Part shown: positions 17,896 through 25,713 of the stretch, piece by piece
How the letters are laid out: every line of letters starts with the position of its first letter
Position numbering within the stretch: position 1 is the stretch's first letter
Assembly: GCA_022449455.1 (NCBI GenBank)
Contig: JAKUPL010000003.1
Span: forward strand, 124,001-188,000
Direction: 5' to 3'
Length of the DNA: 64,000 nucleotides
From: Alcanivorax sp.
GTDB taxonomy: Bacteria > Pseudomonadota > Gammaproteobacteria > Pseudomonadales > Alcanivoracaceae
Notes under the pieces: generated by a model
Database searches by the model: none
What the model was told of the DNA's origin: nothing
The model's input: the letters and a program-made list of their open reading frames with translations, nothing else
Position numbers and translations under genes: made by a program

Positions 17896-18873
17896 TCAGA
17901 GTGCGTCCGCTTCCTTGCGAAGCTCGGACAGGACCGGGGCTTTCTTCGTCCAGATTTCTTCCCACTGATCCAGTTTATCGCCGAAGTAATCAGGCCCGGC
18001 TTCCACCACGTTGACACCTTCGCTTTCGATGTCGGCGCGGGTTTTCTCACCGAAGGCCATGTAATAGGCGGCCAGCTCACCCAGGTGCTTGCGGGTCAGC
18101 TCGCGCAGCACCTCACGGTCCGGCTCGCTCATGCCGGCCCAGGTCCGACCGGACACCAGCCCCACCACCGGGAACATCATGTGGCCGCTGAGCAGCAGTG
18201 TTTTGGCGCGCTCGTAGAGGCGCAGTTTCCAAACCAGTTCCAGGTCCGCATCGACGCCGTCCACCTGACCGTTGGCCAGAGCGTCGTACACATCGGTGAG
18301 CGGCATCGGGGTGGAGACCGCGCCCAGCAACCGGTAGAAGTCCTGCACCGGCGGGAAGGGGGTGATGCGAATCTTGCGACCGTCCAGGGCGCCGACGTTG
18401 TCGGAGGGGAAGGCGTTGAGCATCATGCGCATGCCGGCCACGCCATAGCCGAGGCCCACGGTACCCGTTTTGACCGGAAGCTTTTCAAGCAGACCCTGGG
18501 CGGCGGGCCCCCTGAGCAGCTGGTCCGCCTGCTTCTCGTTGTCCACCAGATAGGGGGCGAACAGCGCGCCGAACTCAGGCACCCGGTTGACCACCTGGGC
18601 CACGGTCATAAAGGACATATCCAGCGCCCCGGTCTGCATCTGCTGCAGCATCTGCGCTTCACTGCCGAGCTGGCCGGCGGGGAACAAGGTGACGCTGTAA
18701 CGGCCGTCGGTGCGCTGTTCCAGTTCTTCGCCCATCTCCTTGGCCGCCTGGCTCCAGGCGTGATCGCCGGGCACGATCAGTCCCAGTTTCAATTCCTTGG
18801 CGCCGACCGCCGTGCTAAATGCCAGGACGGCCACACAGATCAAGGCTCGAAAGCAAAGGGTTGTTGTATTCAT
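17896..18873 (-). CDS. dctP: TRAP transporter solute-binding protein DctP
   Basis: This 325-residue DctP/TRAP binding protein has a Sec signal peptide (MNTTTLCFRALICVAVLAF, cleavage near VGA) and the family stretch GVAGMRMMLNAFPSDNVGAL with the conserved Arg that binds substrate carboxylates. The ATG at 18873 is preceded by AAAGGTAG and was chosen over an in-frame ATG 7 codons upstream. It is the first gene of the - strand operon and is divergent from ubiD. The ligand is probably a carboxylic acid. Confidence 0.92.
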   Translation of the reverse strand: MNTTTLCFRALICVAVLAFSTAVGAKELKLGLIVPGDHAWSQAAKEMGEELEQRTDGRYSVTLFPAGQLGSEAQMLQQMQTGALDMSFMTVAQVVNRVPEFGALFAPYLVDNEKQADQLLRGPAAQGLLEKLPVKTGTVGLGYGVAGMRMMLNAFPSDNVGALDGRKIRITPFPPVQDFYRLLGAVSTPMPLTDVYDALANGQVDGVDADLELVWKLRLYERAKTLLLSGHMMFPVVGLVSGRTWAGMSEPDREVLRELTRKHLGELAAYYMAFGEKTRADIESEGVNVVEAGPDYFGDKLDQWEEIWTKKAPVLSELRKEADAL

Positions 18874-18927
18874 CGCACTACCTTTTTTCTGCAAGTATTT
18901 GTTTTTTGTTATTTCCTGATCTGAAAA

Positions 18928-18985
18928 GACGCTATCACAGCGTCGTGAAAGCCGCCCATTAACTTATAGTGATTCGTTCAATCAC
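18928..18985. promoter_or_regulatory. two palindromes in the divergent dctP/ubiD control region
   Basis: Two perfect 6-5-6 palindromes lie in the 286-bp gap between dctP and the UbiD gene: GACGCT-ATCAC-AGCGTC (18928-18944) and GTGATT-CGTTC-AATCAC (18969-18985). Their centres are 41 bp apart, close to four DNA turns. The half-sites differ, so one or two regulators may bind. Candidates in the window are the LysR (22123) and AraC (24669) products. No other gene is seen in this gap. Confidence 0.45.
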
Positions 18986-19159
18986 CGAACATTATGGAAA
19001 AAAAACGGCGCTTTCTCTTACGTGGTGAGACAGCGAACTTGAGGGGACGGGAGCGCGTTATCGCCGGTGCTGATGAAGCGCATCAGAAATGCTTAATAGG
19101 AAGGTGACAACCCGACTTATAGCATGACGGGCAAACAAAAACGGACAAAGGACGACGAC

Positions 19160-20581
19160 ATGCCCACCCTGCCCTCCGACACGGCCCCACCGGACACCCG
19201 GCCCGGAACCAGCCTGCGCGGCTGGCTCGATCACCTGCAGAAAAGCGGGCGACTGAGTGTGATCCGTCCGGGCTCCAATCTGCGTTTCGAGGTGGCCGCC
19301 ATCGCCAACCGCCTCGACAGTCACAGCGCCTCCCTGTTTCTCGAGCCCGGCGGCCACGCGATTCCGGTGATTTCCGGTCTGCTTTCCGACCGGGCCTGGA
19401 TGGCCGAAGCCATGGGCGTGGCGCCCGCCGATGTGCTGGCCCGCTTCCAGGATGCCAGTCTGAATCCGATTGCCTGGCGGGAAGTGGACGACGCGCCCTG
19501 CCAGGAAGTGGTACACCGCGAGGTGGACCTGCTTGAGCAACTGCCCATCCCCACCCACAACGAGCACGACAGCGGTGCCTACATCACCGCCGGCCTGTTG
19601 ATCAGTCGCAATCCCCGCACCGGCGTGCAGAATGTGTCGATTCACCGCCTACAGGTAAGCAGCGCCAACCGGCTCGGCGCCCTGCTGCTGCCGCGTCATA
19701 CGCTGGCCTATTTCCAGGAAACGGAAAGCGCCGGCGAGGACCTGGAAGTGGCCGTGGTGGTGGGCAACGATCCGCTCACTCTGATGGCCTCCCAGGCGAT
19801 CGTGCCGCTGGACCACGATGAACTGGAGATCGCCGGGGCCCTGCACGGCGAGCCGCTCAAGGTGGCACAGTGCGTGACCAACCGCATTCGCGTACCCGCG
19901 GAAGCGGAGATCGTCATCGAAGGGCGCCTGCTGGCCAACACCCGCGAGCAGGAAGGTCCCTTCGGCGAATTCCCCCAGTACTACGGCGAACGGGCCGAAC
20001 GGCACGTGATCGAGGTGGATGCCATTACCCACCGCCAGGCGCCCATGTTCCATACCATTGTCGGTGGCGGCCTGGAGCACCTGTTGCTCGGCGGCATTCC
20101 CCGCGAGGCCACCATGCTGGCGCATCTGCAGCGCAGCTTTCCGTCGGTGCGCGATGTGCATCTGGCCCGCGGCGGCGTGTGCCGCTATCACCTCTACGTG
20201 CAGATCGAAAAGCGTTCCGAGGGCGAAGGCAAGAACGTGATCCTGGGTGCGCTCGGTGGCCACTACGACATCAAGCATGTGGTGGTGGTGGACACCGATG
20301 TGAACATTCATGACCCCAACGAAGTGGAATGGGCGGTGGCCACCCGCTTCCAGGCCGACCGTGACCTGGTGCTGGTGCACGACAGTCAGGGCTCCAAGCT
20401 GGACCCGTCCACCCGCGACGGGGTGGGCTCGAAGATGGGCTTCGACGCCACCGTGCCCCTGGACGCCCCGACCATGCGCTTCAAGCGCATCCGGGTGCCC
20501 GGTGAGCAGGACGTGGATCTTGCCGCCGTCAGCGAACCCGCCGGCGACGACTGGCAGCAACGGCTCGCCCCCTCCCGTTAA
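19160..20581 (+). CDS. UbiD family (prenyl-FMN-dependent) decarboxylase
   Basis: This 473-residue UbiD-fold protein carries the catalytic set: Arg in NVSIHRLQ and the Glu residues in EGPFGEFPQYYG, which in this family hold and work with prenylated FMN. It should carry out reversible non-oxidative decarboxylation of an aromatic or unsaturated carboxylic acid. A UbiX gene 2.5 kb downstream supplies the cofactor. I chose the ATG at 19160 (AAAGGA 7-8 bp upstream) over an in-frame ATG at 19124. A role in ubiquinone synthesis is less likely than catabolism because of the neighbours (TRAP importer, aldehyde dehydrogenase, regulators). Confidence 0.9.
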   Translation: MPTLPSDTAPPDTRPGTSLRGWLDHLQKSGRLSVIRPGSNLRFEVAAIANRLDSHSASLFLEPGGHAIPVISGLLSDRAWMAEAMGVAPADVLARFQDASLNPIAWREVDDAPCQEVVHREVDLLEQLPIPTHNEHDSGAYITAGLLISRNPRTGVQNVSIHRLQVSSANRLGALLLPRHTLAYFQETESAGEDLEVAVVVGNDPLTLMASQAIVPLDHDELEIAGALHGEPLKVAQCVTNRIRVPAEAEIVIEGRLLANTREQEGPFGEFPQYYGERAERHVIEVDAITHRQAPMFHTIVGGGLEHLLLGGIPREATMLAHLQRSFPSVRDVHLARGGVCRYHLYVQIEKRSEGEGKNVILGALGGHYDIKHVVVVDTDVNIHDPNEVEWAVATRFQADRDLVLVHDSQGSKLDPSTRDGVGSKMGFDATVPLDAPTMRFKRIRVPGEQDVDLAAVSEPAGDDWQQRLAPSR

Positions 20582-20590
20582 CCTCGGTGC

Positions 20591-20632
20591 CGGCCGTCGC
20601 CCTCGTGGCGGGTGGCGGCCGCGCCTTTTTTT
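20591..20632 (+). terminator. intrinsic terminator between ubiD-like and aldehyde dehydrogenase genes
   Basis: Left arm CGGCCGTCGCC (20591-20601) pairs with GGTGGCGGCCG (20611-20621) over 11 positions with two G-T wobbles and a 9-nt loop. CGCC and then seven T residues (20626-20632) follow. This is good terminator form inside an otherwise co-directional gene set, so readthrough may be partial. The aldehyde dehydrogenase Shine-Dalgarno (CCAGGAGAAC) comes directly after it. Confidence 0.65.
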
Positions 20633-20658
20633 GGGACCTCTCCCAGGAGAACAACAAC

Positions 20659-22101
20659 ATGCAGGCACGACATCACATCAATGGCGAATGGATCGACGGC
20701 GACGGCTGGGTGGACAGCCTGGACCCGGCCACCGGTGAACGGCTGGGCGCCTTCGCGGAAGGCGGCGAGGCGCAGGCCCGGGCGGCGGTGGACGCCGCCA
20801 CGGCCGCCTTCGCCCAGCCGCTGTGGAGCCAGAATCCCCGTCTGCGCCAGCAGGTATTGCTGGCCTGGGCGGCGGCGCTGGAGCCGCGCCGCGATGAACT
20901 GGCACGCCTGCTGACCCGCGAGAACGGCAAGCCCCTGGCCCAGTCCCTGGGCGAGATCGGCGGCGCCATCTCGGAAATTCTCTATTACGCCGGCCTCGCC
21001 CGGCACAACCCGGGCCCGGCCATGGAAGTGGCGCCGGGGGAATTCTCCGCCCTGTTCCGTGAACCCGCCGGCGTGGCCGGGCTGATCATCCCCTGGAACG
21101 CCCCCGGCGTGCTGCTGATCCGCGCCCTGGCACCGGCCCTGGCGGCGGGCTGCACCACGGTGGTCAAGCCGGCGCCGCAGACCGCGCTGTTCAACGCCGC
21201 CATTCTGGAACCGCTGCTGGCCCTGGACGCCCTGCCCGCCGGGGTGGTCAATCTGTTCATGGAAAGCGGCCATCAGGGCGCCGCCCATCTGGTCACCAGC
21301 CCGCGGGTGGACGTGCTCAGCTTCACCGGCTCCACCGCCACCGGCACCCGCATCATGCAGGACGCGGCGCCGACCATGAAAAAGCTGTCCCTGGAACTGG
21401 GCGGCAAATCCTGCTGCCTGGTGTTCGAGGACGCGGACGTGGACGCCATCGCGCCGCAGCTGGCGGCGGCGGCCACCATCATTTCCGGGCAGCAGTGCAC
21501 GGCGGCCCGCCGGGTGCTGGTGCACGCCAGCCAGCTGCCGGCCATGAAGACCGCCCTGCGCGCCGCCCTGGCCGCCCTGCCCCTGGGCCACGGCCTGGAG
21601 CCGGCCAGCCGCATCGGCCCGCTGATCGACCATCGGGCCCGGGATCTGGTGGGCCGCCGCATGGACGAGGCGGAGCAAAGCTGCGACCAGGTGATTCTCG
21701 CCGGCGGCCAACCGGGCGATCCCGCCCTGCGGGACGGCGCCTTCCTGTTGCCGAGCCTGATCCATCACCGCGACAGCGGCGCCTTCTTCTGCCAGGAGGA
21801 AATTTTCGGCCCGTTACTGGTGCTGGAGGCCTTCGAGGACGAGGCGGAAGCGGTGGCGCGCGCCAATCACACCGAGTTCGGGCTGTCCGCCAGTGTCTGG
21901 ACGCGGGATGGTGCCCGCGCCTTGCGCGTGGCCCGGGCGCTCCGCGATGGTACAGTATGGATCAACGACCATAACAAGCTGTTCGCCGAGGCGGAGACCG
22001 GTGGCTATCGCAAGAGCGGCCTCGGCCGCCTGCACGGCTTCGATGCGTTGATGGACTTCACCGAGCTGAAGCACGTCTATCAAAACGTCGGTACGGTCTG
22101 A
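20659..22101 (+). CDS. NAD(P)-dependent aldehyde dehydrogenase
   Basis: This 480-residue ALDH-superfamily enzyme has the catalytic glutamate in LELGGKS (about residue 246), the catalytic cysteine in SGQQCTAARR (about 281), the cofactor motif SFTGSTATGTRI and EEIFGPLL near the C-terminus. It oxidises an aldehyde to its acid in the cytosol. The ATG at 20659 follows CCAGGAGAACAACAAC; the open frame extends upstream without a better start. It could process an aldehyde released by the UbiD, ThDP or thiolase/DUF35 steps; this link is inference. Confidence 0.92.
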   Translation: MQARHHINGEWIDGDGWVDSLDPATGERLGAFAEGGEAQARAAVDAATAAFAQPLWSQNPRLRQQVLLAWAAALEPRRDELARLLTRENGKPLAQSLGEIGGAISEILYYAGLARHNPGPAMEVAPGEFSALFREPAGVAGLIIPWNAPGVLLIRALAPALAAGCTTVVKPAPQTALFNAAILEPLLALDALPAGVVNLFMESGHQGAAHLVTSPRVDVLSFTGSTATGTRIMQDAAPTMKKLSLELGGKSCCLVFEDADVDAIAPQLAAAATIISGQQCTAARRVLVHASQLPAMKTALRAALAALPLGHGLEPASRIGPLIDHRARDLVGRRMDEAEQSCDQVILAGGQPGDPALRDGAFLLPSLIHHRDSGAFFCQEEIFGPLLVLEAFEDEAEAVARANHTEFGLSASVWTRDGARALRVARALRDGTVWINDHNKLFAEAETGGYRKSGLGRLHGFDALMDFTELKHVYQNVGTV

Positions 22102-22122
22102 ATCCACCCTGCCGAGGCCGCC

Positions 22123-23073
22123 ATGGAGCTACGCCAGCTGAAGTACTTCACCTGTCTGTACGAGGAGGGCTCGGTGACCCGGGCCGCCACACGTCTTAAT
22201 ATCGTGCAGCCGGCGTTGTCCATGCAGATCTCCAAACTGGAGGAAGAATTGGGCCAGGCGCTGTTCGAGCGCACCTCCAAGGGTATGATTCCCACCGAGG
22301 CCGGCGAACAGGCCTACCGCCTGTTCATGCCGCTGCTTGGCGAGCTGCTGGAGGCCCGGCAGACGCTGATTCATCGCAACGGCGAAATCAGCGGCCGCAT
22401 CAACGCCGGCTTGATCGCCTCGGCGGCCAACCAGGCCCTGGCCAGCACCCTGGCCTATTTCGTCGAGCATCACCCCAACGTGGATCTGCAGGTCAGCTAC
22501 GGCTACAGCCAGAACCTGATCGACCGGGTGCTGGCCGGCGATCTGGATTTCGCGGTGATCAACCAGGCCTTCCAGCAGGAACGGCTCAACCGCATCGACC
22601 TGGTGGACGAGGAACTGCTGGTGGCCACCGGCGCCGCCAACCGGCTGCGGGTGCCGGCGCCGGTGCCGCTGGCCGCCCTGAGCGGCATGAAACTGGTGCT
22701 GCCATCGCGGCTGCACGGCCTGCGCATCGTCATCGATCAGGCGCTCGCCGCCCTGGGTCTGGAGGTAATGCCGCATCTGGAACTGGACGATCTCACCGTG
22801 GTCGAAAGCTTTCTGCGCCGTAGCGACTACGTCAGCGTGCTGCCCGCCACGGTGCTGCGCCAGGGCCTGGAAGAAGGCGCCCTGCGCGGCTATCCGCTGG
22901 ACAGCCCCGGCCTCACCCGCCGCATGGTGTGCGTGCACGACAGCCGGCGGCCGCTGACGCCGGCGGCGCATCTGTTCGTCGACATCATTGGCAAGACCCT
23001 TGCCACCGGTCTCAACGCCATTCATTTCTATAAGGAAGGCGCCAGCCAGGATCCCGACCATGAACTCGGTTAA
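22123..23073 (+). CDS. LysR family transcriptional regulator
   Basis: This 316-residue LysR regulator starts MELRQLKYFTCLYEEGSVTR with a standard N-terminal helix-turn-helix (AATRLNIVQPALSMQISKLE) and a periplasmic-binding-protein-like effector domain. It is embedded in the catabolic operon, between aldehyde dehydrogenase and UbiX, and its 3' end overlaps the UbiX gene by 14 bp. It is a candidate regulator of the ubiD/dctP divergent promoters. Confidence 0.92.
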   Translation: MELRQLKYFTCLYEEGSVTRAATRLNIVQPALSMQISKLEEELGQALFERTSKGMIPTEAGEQAYRLFMPLLGELLEARQTLIHRNGEISGRINAGLIASAANQALASTLAYFVEHHPNVDLQVSYGYSQNLIDRVLAGDLDFAVINQAFQQERLNRIDLVDEELLVATGAANRLRVPAPVPLAALSGMKLVLPSRLHGLRIVIDQALAALGLEVMPHLELDDLTVVESFLRRSDYVSVLPATVLRQGLEEGALRGYPLDSPGLTRRMVCVHDSRRPLTPAAHLFVDIIGKTLATGLNAIHFYKEGASQDPDHELG

Positions 23074-23689
23074 TACCCGTCCGCAACGACTGATTATCGG
23101 CATTTCCGGCGCCTCCGGCGCCATCTACGGCGTGCGCCTGCTGGAACTGCTGCGCGATACCCCCATCGAGACCCATCTGGTGGTCAGCAAGTCCGCGCTG
23201 ATCACCGTCTCCCACGAAACCGGCCTGTCCTGGTCCGATCTCAAGCCGATGGCCTCGGTGTGCTATTCCAATCAGGACATCGGCGCCGCCATCGCCAGCG
23301 GCTCGTTCAAGACCCTCGGCATGATCGTGGCGCCCTGTTCCATGCGCTCCATGTCGGAGATCGCCAGCGGTGTCACCTCCACCCTGCTGACCCGCGCCGC
23401 CGACGTGGTGCTCAAGGAGCGGCGCCGGCTGGCGCTGATGGTGCGCGAGACGCCCCTGCACCGGAACCATCTGCGCACCATGACCGATCTGACCGAGCTG
23501 GGCGCCATCATCGCGCCGCCGGTGCCGGCCTTTTACGCCCTGCCGAAAACCCTGGACGAGATGGTCGATCACAGCCTGGGCCGGGTGCTGGATCTGTTCG
23601 ACATCGAGCTGGGCATCGTGCGGCGCTGGCGCGAAAACGACGCCGGCACCGGCAGCGACCCGACGGACGGCGACCATGCAGCCTCTTGA
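23060..23689 (+). CDS. ubiX: UbiX-type flavin prenyltransferase
   Basis: This 209-residue flavoprotein shows the UbiX/Pad1 motifs GISGASGAIYGVRLLE, VAPCSMRSMSEIASG and RRRLALMVRETPLH. It makes prenylated FMN, the cofactor of UbiD-type decarboxylases such as the one at 19160. The ATG at 23060 lies inside the end of the LysR gene. The C-terminus (GTGSDPTDGDHAAS) is a short polar tail and overlaps the XdhC start by 14 bp. This copy is probably dedicated to the catabolic UbiD, since the genome would need another for ubiquinone or share this one. Confidence 0.93.
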   Translation: MNSVNTRPQRLIIGISGASGAIYGVRLLELLRDTPIETHLVVSKSALITVSHETGLSWSDLKPMASVCYSNQDIGAAIASGSFKTLGMIVAPCSMRSMSEIASGVTSTLLTRAADVVLKERRRLALMVRETPLHRNHLRTMTDLTELGAIIAPPVPAFYALPKTLDEMVDHSLGRVLDLFDIELGIVRRWRENDAGTGSDPTDGDHAAS

Positions 23690-24641
23690 CCTGCAGGTGA
23701 TCGAACAGGCCCTGAGCTGGGCCACCGACGGCCATCCGGTGTGGCTGTGCACGGTGTTGTCCACCTATGGCTCGGCGCCCCGTTCGCCCGGTGCCATGCT
23801 GGTGGCCCGCGGCGACGGCGCCCACGTGGGCTCCCTGTCCGGCGGCTGCGTGGAAGAGGAATTTCTCGAGGGGCTGGCGCGGGGCGAGTTCCCGGCACCC
23901 GCCCAGGTGGTGCGCTACGGCGAAACCGAGGACGAACGCCAACGGTTGGAACTGCCCTGCGGCGGCAGCCTGCAGGTGCTGGTGGAACATCGCGTGCCCA
24001 CCGAGGACTGGATCGACCACCTGACCACGCTGCGCTATACCCTGCTTGGCCAGCACCGCCGCGTGCGCCATGTGGACCTGAGCAGCGGCGAGCTGACCCT
24101 GGGCACCGACCAGGGCGGCGAAGCGGCACGGCTGCTCGGCGAGCGGGTGGAAATCCGCATCGGCCCGGTGCTGCGCTTGCTGCTCGCCGGCGTATCGCCG
24201 GTGGCGCGGGTCTGCGCCAGCTTCGCGGTGGAGCTCGGCTGCGAGGTGATCGTCTGCGATCCGCGCGAAGACAAACAGGGCGTGCTGGCTGCCGGTGTCC
24301 AGGTGCGGCCGGTGATGCCCTCGGAGTTCATCGCCGAGGGCGGCTGCCATGACACCACCGCGGTGGTGGCGCTCACCCACGACCCGCGCATCGACGATCT
24401 GGCGATGATGGAGGCGGTGCGCACGCCGGCGTTCTATATCGGCGCCATGGGCTCGCAGCGCACTTCCGAGCGGCGTGCCGAACGGCTGCGCCGTATCGGC
24501 GGGCTGAGCGACGCGGACATCGCCCGCATCCGGATGCCCATCGGTCTCAACCTGGGCAGCAAGACGCCGGCGGAAATCGCCCTGGCGGTGATGGCCGACG
24601 TGCTGCGCGTCTATCGCGGCAAGTCACGAGACGAATTGTAG
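23676..24641 (+). CDS. XdhC/CoxI family protein
   Basis: This 321-residue protein has the N-terminal XdhC_CoxI domain (CTVLSTYGSAPRSPGAMLV, GSLSGGCVEEEF) and the C-terminal Rossmann-like XdhC_C domain (EVIVCDPRED, FYIGAMGSQRTSERR). Family members insert or sulfurate the molybdenum cofactor for hydroxylases such as xanthine dehydrogenase. No molybdenum hydroxylase genes are in this window, so its client enzyme is elsewhere or it has a different role here. It overlaps ubiX by 14 bp. Confidence 0.9.
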   Translation: MQPLDLQVIEQALSWATDGHPVWLCTVLSTYGSAPRSPGAMLVARGDGAHVGSLSGGCVEEEFLEGLARGEFPAPAQVVRYGETEDERQRLELPCGGSLQVLVEHRVPTEDWIDHLTTLRYTLLGQHRRVRHVDLSSGELTLGTDQGGEAARLLGERVEIRIGPVLRLLLAGVSPVARVCASFAVELGCEVIVCDPREDKQGVLAAGVQVRPVMPSEFIAEGGCHDTTAVVALTHDPRIDDLAMMEAVRTPAFYIGAMGSQRTSERRAERLRRIGGLSDADIARIRMPIGLNLGSKTPAEIALAVMADVLRVYRGKSRDEL

Positions 24642-24655
24642 GGCCACGGGCCCTA
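24639..24655 (+). other. stem-loop covering the xdhC stop codon
   Basis: TAGGGCC-ACG-GGCCCTA is a perfect 7-3-7 hairpin that includes the TAG stop of the XdhC gene; the AraC gene Shine-Dalgarno (GAGG) begins directly after it. It may limit readthrough or affect AraC translation; no T-tract follows. Confidence 0.4.
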
Positions 24656-24668
24656 GAGGTATCCGACC

Positions 24669-25523
24669 ATGTCCATTGCACAACGCGTCTTTCACGGTTC
24701 GTTCGGCCGGGTCGCCCTGCTCGACATGGACCACACGCTGGTGACCCACTCCCACCATGAATGCCATGTGCTGGTAAAAGCGGCCGGCGCCGATACCTTT
24801 TTCAACGTCAATGGACGGCGGGTTCCGCTCACCGACCGCCAGGCGGTGCTGGTCAACGCCTGGCAGCCGCATTTCTACGATCACCAGAGCGGCGCCGGCC
24901 CCACCCAGATTCTGGCGCTCTATATCGAGCCGTCCTGGCTGGCGGAGATTCAGCATTCCCTGGCGCTGAGCGCCCACCCGGGCTTTTTTACCCAATCCGG
25001 CATCGACCTGAACAGCAAGAACCGGCGCCTGGCGGACCTGCTGATCGCCGAGGCCTATTCCCCGGAGCTGGTGCCCCGGGAGCGCATCGAATCGCTGCTG
25101 TTCGACTTTCTCATCGAGCTGATCGAGGACCATTCCGAGTGGCGCCAGCTGCGACGCCTGGGGGCCGGTTCCCGGCTCGGCTTCCAGGACACCCGCATCC
25201 GCCGCGCCTGCGACTACCTGCGCACCCATTTCAACGACCCGGAGTGCCTGACCAACGCCGCCCGCGCCGCCAACCTGTCCCGCGCCCATTTCTTTACCTT
25301 GTTCCGACGCGACACCGGCATGTCGCCCATGCTGATGCTCAACGACACACGCATGCGGCGCGCCTTCGACTGGCTGGAAACGGAACGCAACGGCACCCTC
25401 GGTCAGTTGGCCGAGGATCTGGGCTTCTCCGAGCAAGGGCATTTCACCCGCTTTTTTCAACAGCACATCGGCGCCGCCCCCAGCCAGTACCGACGCGTGA
25501 TCGACACCTACGCCGCCCGCTGA
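24669..25523 (+). CDS. AraC family transcriptional regulator
   Basis: This 284-residue regulator has an N-terminal cupin-like sensing domain (HHECHVLVKAAGADTFF and VLVNAWQPHFY) and a C-terminal double helix-turn-helix (about residues 180-280; CLTNAARAANLSRAHFFTLF and LGQLAEDLGFSEQGHFTRFF). It is the last gene of the ubiD-xdhC set, 27 bp after xdhC, and is followed by an intrinsic terminator. It may control the same cluster; the ligand is unknown. Confidence 0.92.
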   Translation: MSIAQRVFHGSFGRVALLDMDHTLVTHSHHECHVLVKAAGADTFFNVNGRRVPLTDRQAVLVNAWQPHFYDHQSGAGPTQILALYIEPSWLAEIQHSLALSAHPGFFTQSGIDLNSKNRRLADLLIAEAYSPELVPRERIESLLFDFLIELIEDHSEWRQLRRLGAGSRLGFQDTRIRRACDYLRTHFNDPECLTNAARAANLSRAHFFTLFRRDTGMSPMLMLNDTRMRRAFDWLETERNGTLGQLAEDLGFSEQGHFTRFFQQHIGAAPSQYRRVIDTYAAR

Positions 25524-25544
25524 GGCGGCCCCTCGGATCGGTCG

Positions 25545-25567
25545 ACGGCCCCAATCCGGGCCGTTTT
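25545..25567 (+). terminator. intrinsic terminator after the AraC gene
   Basis: ACGGCCC (25545-25551) and GGGCCGT (25558-25564) form a 7-bp stem with a CAATCC loop; the run of T residues 25564-25567 follows. It closes the catabolic cluster. The remaining intergenic bases to 25713 hold only an AT-rich stretch near 25580-25595 that may include the next promoter. Confidence 0.65.
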
Positions 25568-25713
25568 GGCCGGTCCGGGTAAAAGCTTTATAAAAACCCG
25601 CCGCCCGCGCTCTTCTCTCACGCCTCCTTCATTGACTCAGGCCTCACCATAGGCAAATGTGATTAACACACTGAATGCCGCTGCATAGTCGGCGGCCCAA
25701 GCAGGGAGGCATC

